Shown in pieces: positions 58,630 through 64,000 of a DNA stretch of 64,000 nucleotides (within the stretch, counting starts at the first letter, position 1; every line of letters starts with the position of its first letter). This stretch comes from Rhizopus arrhizus (taxonomy: Eukaryota > Mucoromycota > Mucoromycetes > Mucorales > Rhizopodaceae), in NCBI GenBank assembly GCA_024220505.1, contig JAKZZE010000015.1, positions 310,001 through 374,000 on the forward strand. Direction: 5' to 3'. The notes beneath the pieces are model-generated. The model saw only the letters and a program-made list of their open reading frames with translations, was not told the DNA's origin and ran no database searches. The position numbers and the translations under genes are program-made.

Positions 58630-61600
58630 ATGTCCTCATCGACAATTACCAATCCTTACATCACCGAGAATTGGCTTCATATGAAAAAGAATCATGAATA
58701 TATAAAGGTAGTAGAGCCTACTACTTACTTGGACGAAAAGAAAAAGCCTCTTGAAAGACGTAGAAGTGCACTTCATGAAAGAAGACAGAGTACAAAAGAA
58801 AGTCCAGGGTTGATCAAGCTGGCTGATAGTTTTCGTGATACCTTGGCTAGTGGAAGAAGGCAAGAGTTGGCTAAATTAGGTCTTATTCCATCTGATAGAA
58901 AGACGTCACCACCAAAACGTGCTTCTCTTAGCGTCACAAGCCCTCCGCCAAAGGCAGATCCTATTCAACATGCAAAACGGAGAACATCTACTGCTGCAAC
59001 AACAAGAAACACCCCTTTGGCTGAAGCTAATAGCAAACGAAGAACATCGACTGTGAATCCACAACTCAAGGCGGTAACAGACGTAATTAGTCATGCCAAA
59101 CGAAGAGCTTCTACTACAGCTACCACCCAACCGAAAACAGTCGTGGATGCTAAAAGAAGAGCTTCCACTCTTTCTAATGCACCCAGTTCTCAACCAAAAC
59201 AAGTAGCTGATATCATTAGTGATGCAAAAAGAAGATCAAGTTTAACCAAAGAAAAAATTCTTCAACAGCAGCAACCAAGAAGGAGGACTTTATCCAGCGG
59301 TTCGCTCTTATTACAAGAAAGAGCAAAACTAACACCTACTTACATGAAATCCACGTTGGCAACAGATGGACAACGTCGTCATTCATTGGCTACTACCAGC
59401 AGAACGTCACCCGGAAGGAAAAATAGCATAAAACCAAGCGATGATGAGGATGCGGTACGAAGAAAATCTATTTTAGTCGCTGCTACCCTCAAGGCTCGTC
59501 AAATGGAAAATGATGGTAATACAAGTAGCACAAGCAGCAGTAGTGGTGGGGAGGATAGTAAAAAGAAGACGAAGCCAGATTCCATAGAGGTTTTATCAAC
59601 CAGGCGTATGTCTAGAACAGAAAATCTGAAGGATGGTTTGCCCACTTCTCCATCCATGGCGGTTAAAATGTCAAGACGTAAAAGTACTGTAAAACAGCAA
59701 GAGCCTAAGAAATCCTCTTCATCCACCACAACAAAGACCGTTCGTAAGCGTGGCAAGGTATACTAATATACGTGCATAATGCTATTTTTACTTAATTTAT
59801 TATAAATAGACTTTACCTGGTAGTCTAGCAAAGCCACCTCCAGTTCAATCATTACAACTTCCTCCCATGAAAGTAGAACCCATCCAACTAAATCTGCCCA
59901 AGCCAAAAAAGCGTAATAGTCTATTACATAAATCACCTTCCATCAAAGCTGCTAATACTAACCGATTGAGCACGTCTAATAAGACAACACCTATACCAAC
60001 CAACTCCAACTCTACTTCGCCTCAAGAAGTCATGCCCAAGAAATCAGTCTCAACCCGCAAGACAAAGGCACAGTTACAAAGTCGAAGAACATCACTTAAA
60101 TCTACTGCAATCACTCCTGTCTCTCCTCGTATCCAACCTTCCAGAAGACAAAGTATGGCAGAAACTAAAAAGACGACTGAATTTGATCCAGTGGTCAGAA
60201 GAAAAAGTATGGCAGAGACAAAACAAACTGCGACGAGTGAATTGGAGTTGGCTACCTCTCGTAAGTTAAGCACATCTGCTTATTCTGTGAACAGCAGAAA
60301 GAATTCATTAGCTGACGATACTATTTCATCTGGTCAACAAGGTAATCATAATACTAGAAGCTGATGCGTTCTTATCTAACACAATCCATCACACAGCACC
60401 CCCAAGTGGTACAAAAATGATGAGTCTTCATGCCAGATTACAAGCCATGGTAGCTGAACATACCATCAACGAAACTCCCAAAGTGATCAACCGTCGCAAT
60501 GCTATAAAAGAATATGATTCGCTCTTGAGTGATACTAAGCCTCAGAGGATCAAAGATACATTAATGATGTGGGATAAGGAAATGGTGGAGGCCTTCAGTC
60601 CTGATACACCTAAATCACCTCAGATCGCTCTTAAATATTATGGACATCACCTCAGTTCCTATGAACAAATCGAGGTCCTCGGTTATCCTCTTGTTTATTA
60701 CTTAGGTCAGCACGCAAAGAAGCATCAGGCCACACCAGAGAATTCTGCATTGAATTTCGGATATGATGATGAGCGAGGTGACTATAAGAGTGTGATTAAT
60801 GATCATTTGGCATATCGATATGAGATTTTGGAAGAACTTGGAAGAGGATCATTTGGACAGGTTGTGAAGTGCTTTGATCATAAATTAAAAGTGACTGTGG
60901 CTGTCAAGTTGATTAGAAACAAAAAGAGATTTTATGCTCAAGCAAAGACGGAAGTCAAGATTCTAAGTGATTTAATTCAATGGGTAAAATCACAGAGCTA
61001 TCACTATTGTGCGTATGTTTGCTTACAATTGTAAACAATAGGATCCAGAGGACAAACATCATAACGTGAAAATGACAGATCACTTTTATTTCAGAAATCA
61101 TTTATGTATTGCTTGTGAATGTTTAAACATGAATTTATATGAATTCATCAAAGTAAACAATTTCCAAGGATTTCATATTCCACTCATTAAAAGGTACAGA
61201 TATTATTATACAGTATTAAAACATGTTGCTAATGGCAAATAGATTTACTGTGCAATTACTTCGCTCCCTGTCTTTACTGGCTAAACATGGTGTTATTCAT
61301 TGTGATTTAAAGCCAGAGAATATTTTACTTAAACATCCTGCAAAGAGTACAATTAAAGTCATTGATTTTGGTAGTAGTTGTTTAGAAAGCCAAAGAGGTA
61401 ACCTGATAGTTAAATACGAAAAAGTACGATTCAACTCATCTATTATGTATAGTGTATACTTATATTCAAAGTCGATTCTACCGTTCACCTGAAATCATAC
61501 TTGGTCTTGATTACACAAAAGCCATTGATATGTGGAGTTTAGGATGTATCTTGGCAGAACTCTACACGGGCATACCGCTCTTTCCAGGAGAGAACGAGCA

Positions 61601-62070
61601 AGAGCAGTTGGCTTGTATTATGGAAATTATGGGTGTACCTGATATTGAGTTGATTCAATCAAGTGAAAGACGACATTTGTTTTTTGGTAAATCATACATT
61701 TTCACCATCCCTTAAAGCATAGGTACTCATACACATTATTTTGCAGATCGTCGAGGAGAGCCAAGGATTGTTTGTAATTCTCGAGGAAAGAAGCGCAGGC
61801 CAGGAAGCAAATGCCTTAGTCAAGCACTAAGATGCAGTGATCCCTTGTTTTTGGACTTTATTAAACAATGTTTAGAGTGGGATCCTACAAAACGATTAAC
61901 TCCTGAAAATGCTTTTCAACATGAATGGATTTTACAAACATCAACAAAAGCACCCAAAGATGCCTCAAGGTAAATAGCATATAAATTCATATTCTAATTT
62001 GTTGACATTTTAATTTATTAGTGGTGATACAACCCTTCCAGAGAAACTGGTGGATTTTCTTAAAAACTAA
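58630..62070 (+). CDS. class II DYRK-family protein kinase with RRxS/T-rich N terminus
   Basis: Eight exons (58630-59757, 59810-60341, 60397-60983, 61042-61193, 61243-61397, 61453-61686, 61747-61969, 62022-62070) close in phase and encode 1019 residues. The first ~560 are basic and disordered, with repeated [14 protein letters not shown] units. A NAPA/DH-type region ([37 protein letters not shown]) marks class II DYRKs. The kinase domain (about 695-1000) has the Gly loop [13 protein letters not shown] Lys (about 723), HCDLKPEN (about 819-826), DFG (about 841) and the autophosphorylated activation loop Y-T-Y (853-855) followed by [10 protein letters not shown]. Pom1 of fission yeast and animal DYRK2 are relatives. 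Polarity or cell-cycle control is inferred. All catalytic residues are present. Confidence 0.93.
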
Positions 62071-62077
62071 GCATACG

Positions 62078-62190
62078 CAAAAAAATTTAGCGTTCGATAT
62101 CAAAATAAATTAGCGCCTCGATAACTTTCAATTGGCGGACGAGCCGACTTTTATTAGCGTCAAGGGCTACAAAGGTTCGTTCGCCAATTT
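62078..62190. repeat. TTAGCG direct repeats and inverted repeat
   Basis: Just after the kinase stop, TAGCG-T/C-TCGATA occurs twice (near 62087 and 62111), and TTAGCGTC follows near 62153. Arms AATTGGCGGACGAGCC (about 62130-62145) and GGTTCGTTCGCCAATT (about 62174-62189) are inverted with two mismatches that would be G-U pairs in RNA. It could be a transcription-termination hairpin, a protein-binding site or a relic of a small transposon end. Confidence 0.4.
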
Positions 62191-62329
62191 TATACCTTTT
62201 ATTCAAATTTTGTTTCAGAGTTTTAATTAAAAATGAGCCATGATTTCTTAAAGCTACTGAAACCTCTTACTGTACACTTTACTAATTAATTATATAAATA
62301 AAAACCCAATTTTATTTCTTGATACCGTG

Positions 62330-62835
62330 TTTTAACTTGAATATGAGATGGTTTTTATTCATTCTTTTTAGGGATGATTTGATGCAGTCCTATAAACATG
62401 GTGGAGTTTTGTTAAAGAGCATTTCTAAGATAAGGCTCTTAATAACAAAATAGTATGTAAAGTAACGTTGGTTTTCACCACTTGACCATCTATTTGCTTA
62501 CACTTGACACAAAGTTTTAAACCCAGTATTGTAATACTGGCTGGCACTTATTCATTATACTTTAGAAAATTATCAGTGATATTGTCTACCTTTTCTCTAA
62601 TGTTAATAGAAGACGCTACTAGCGGAACTCTATTTCTTTTTGAACATCCTCTACCATCTAAGAAACGCATGCTGTCCGACTTTGATGATCTAAGGTCTAA
62701 CCTTGAAATGTGCTGGTTTGCAACTCATGTTTCCCCTCTTGTCCATTTCTTTTGCAAATAAAGCAAATGTATCCAACTCGAACTTTGGTAGTTTGAGCCT
62801 AATTTACCAATAAAAATCTAAAAACCCTGCTTGGT
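62330..62835 (-). other. degenerate coding-like tract
   Basis: Minus-strand pieces read LPKFELDTFALFAKEMDKRG, SKSDSMRFLDGRGCSKRNRV, ASSINIREKVDNITDNFLKY and VPASITILGLKLCVKCKQID in shifting frames. Composition and order look like one decayed protein with a CxxC, perhaps from a mobile element. No family was recognised. An open plus-strand frame (62504-62761) lies opposite and is less protein-like. Confidence 0.3.
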
Positions 62836-63249
62836 CTGAAAAGCGCCCAAACACAAGTTATATTAGGTTAAAAAATAATGATTTAATGCCTGCGCCGGGA
62901 TTCGATACCATTTCAAAAAATAATCAGTTAAAATAAATTGAGCAGTACGAAATTATTAACGTCCATCCACAGTTACATCACCAGGAGCAGAAATAGACTG
63001 CAAAAGATTTGAAGGTTCATGTTCCTATGACTTTTCCACCTTGTTGAAAATTTGAGGAAAAATAGAGCTTGCGTTGACCTCCAACTATATGATTCAATCT
63101 TGCTTTTCGAATAAATTAAAGGCCCATGAGAGCTATGAGAAAACAACAAGATTGATCATGAGTTTTGGTTTTTTGACAGGCTATTTTGTGAATTTTGTAG
63201 ATTCAATTGCATAAACCAGATTGGAAATGTATCCATCACAACAGTAAAT

Positions 63250-63945
63250 AAATATTGTTCCTTTTGTCATCAAGCAAGGTATAAAAAAATATCAAGAAGA
63301 TTACAGGAGATACATTGATAAACAGATTGAGCGGTCATTCCATCTTAAAATAGGGCTAAGCCCATCTACAGCTGAGGCGATAAGAAGAGCTAGAATGAAG
63401 GAGCACACAGCGCAGGATTCCTAAAAAAAAAATACGTGGAAATTGAATAAAGAAGGTTGTTTGCCAAACTACTAAAAGAAAAGGATCTCAGAAGCGCCTT
63501 TGAGAAGAACAAGCAGCTTTTGTTGGTGACTATGTTGATCAAAATCTTTGGTATGATTCAGCGGCATCTTGAACAGTCTGTGTATCCGTCTTGAAGGCTT
63601 GATTATTAAAAAGTCAAAATCTCACGACTGGATGAAGAATGAGTATCTGCTATTGCCTGTATTCATACAACCATCAAAAGAAAAAGTATAGAATACAGCA
63701 CTGAAGCCAAAAGCAAGTAGGTGTTGGAGTTGCAGAACACCAGCATGGACTAAATCAGGAAATGCGTTTTTATCGATGAGACTGGGTTTTATATGCATGT
63801 AAGCAACAGCAAAGATGATCTGAAAAAGGAGAGCCTGTGAATATAGAATGAACAAATTCATGAGGAATATCAATGACAATTTTTGGTGCTATTTCGCCTT
63901 ATGATGCCATTTATACATCTTTAAGAAAGCTCAAGACCACAAAGA
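63250..63945 (+). pseudogene. Tc1/IS630-type transposase relic and upstream coding debris
   Basis: Near 63761-63810 the plus strand reads KCVFIDETGFYMHVSNSKDD, the first catalytic Asp block of DDE_3 transposases. It is preceded by TSMD-I and a helix-like SIEYSTEAKSK, and followed, after stops, by SMTIFGAISPYDAIYTSLRK (about 63870-63930). The second Asp and Glu blocks would lie beyond the window. Upstream, DKQIERSFHLKIGLSPSTAE and AIRRARMKEHTAQDS (63320-63424) are coding-like and may belong to the same or another element. Stops make it non-functional. Confidence 0.65.
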
Positions 63946-64000
63946 AAAAAAAAACCTTTTAGATTGTCTGTAGTTATTAGGCAATGATAGACATCTTATG

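Noticed and set aside
62885..62915. GGATTCGATACC resembling a tRNA T loop
   Set aside because: There are no paired stems on either strand and no D arm.

Overview
The window looks like chromosomal DNA of an early-diverging filamentous fungus, most likely Mucoromycota (Mucorales-like). It is AT-rich. Genes are split by many short GT-AG introns (about 45-70 nt is typical). dA/dT homopolymer runs sit in the spacers. The protein set is eukaryotic and fungal: a DUF2408/UPF0662 protein, a DUF3020 protein, a white-collar-2-like PAS/GATA protein and an Edc1-like decapping activator. The placement is inferred from protein style and intron structure, not from a database search.

Left arm (1-12.5 kb). 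The 5' part of a TANGO2/NRDE gene runs off the left edge. It is followed by broken Tc1/IS630-type transposase pieces, then two intact multi-exon genes: a C2-domain diacylglycerol-lipase-like hydrolase and a DUF2408 protein. Another transposase relic and a broken LINE retrotransposon follow. The LINE ends only about 180 bp upstream of the start codon of RPS23 (uS12).

Middle left (12.5-26 kb). A gene-poor 4.4 kb stretch carries decayed coding-like segments. After it come a Sis1-type HSP40 with a repeat-rich promoter, cytosolic glutamyl-tRNA synthetase, a TMCO4/Mil1-like DUF726 hydrolase and a DUF3020 regulator with polyglutamine.

Centre (26-36 kb). An accessory zone holds transposase, LINE and unnamed-family relics. 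A compact cluster follows: mitochondrial ribosomal protein mS33 (with an apparent one-base frame break), a WC-2-like PAS-GATA protein, a short Cut8-like protein, a small coiled-coil protein, an eroded RPS3 pseudogene that still carries intron traces, and an Edc1/PNRC-motif protein.

Right half (36-62 kb). This part is dense with housekeeping and cytoskeleton genes: a CLIP-170-like microtubule plus-end protein, an ADF-H/coiled-coil/PH actin-binding protein, a NIPA-type magnesium transporter, a PH-LRR (CARMIL-like) protein, the mitochondrial processing peptidase beta subunit, an orphan reading frame, an AGTRAP-family membrane protein, TFIIH subunit Ssl1/p44, an F-box protein and a large class II DYRK kinase with an unusual array of RRxS/T sites. 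The right edge (62-64 kb) returns to degenerate mobile-element sequence.

There is no sign of a biosynthetic cluster, CRISPR array or phage-like system. The points most worth a second look are the intron-bearing RPS3 pseudogene, the ADF-H/coiled-coil/PH architecture, the basophilic-site array of the DYRK kinase, the frame breaks in otherwise sound genes, and the decayed multi-segment coding tract at 13.7-15.6 kb. Exon boundaries were worked out by hand from GT-AG sites and reading phase.
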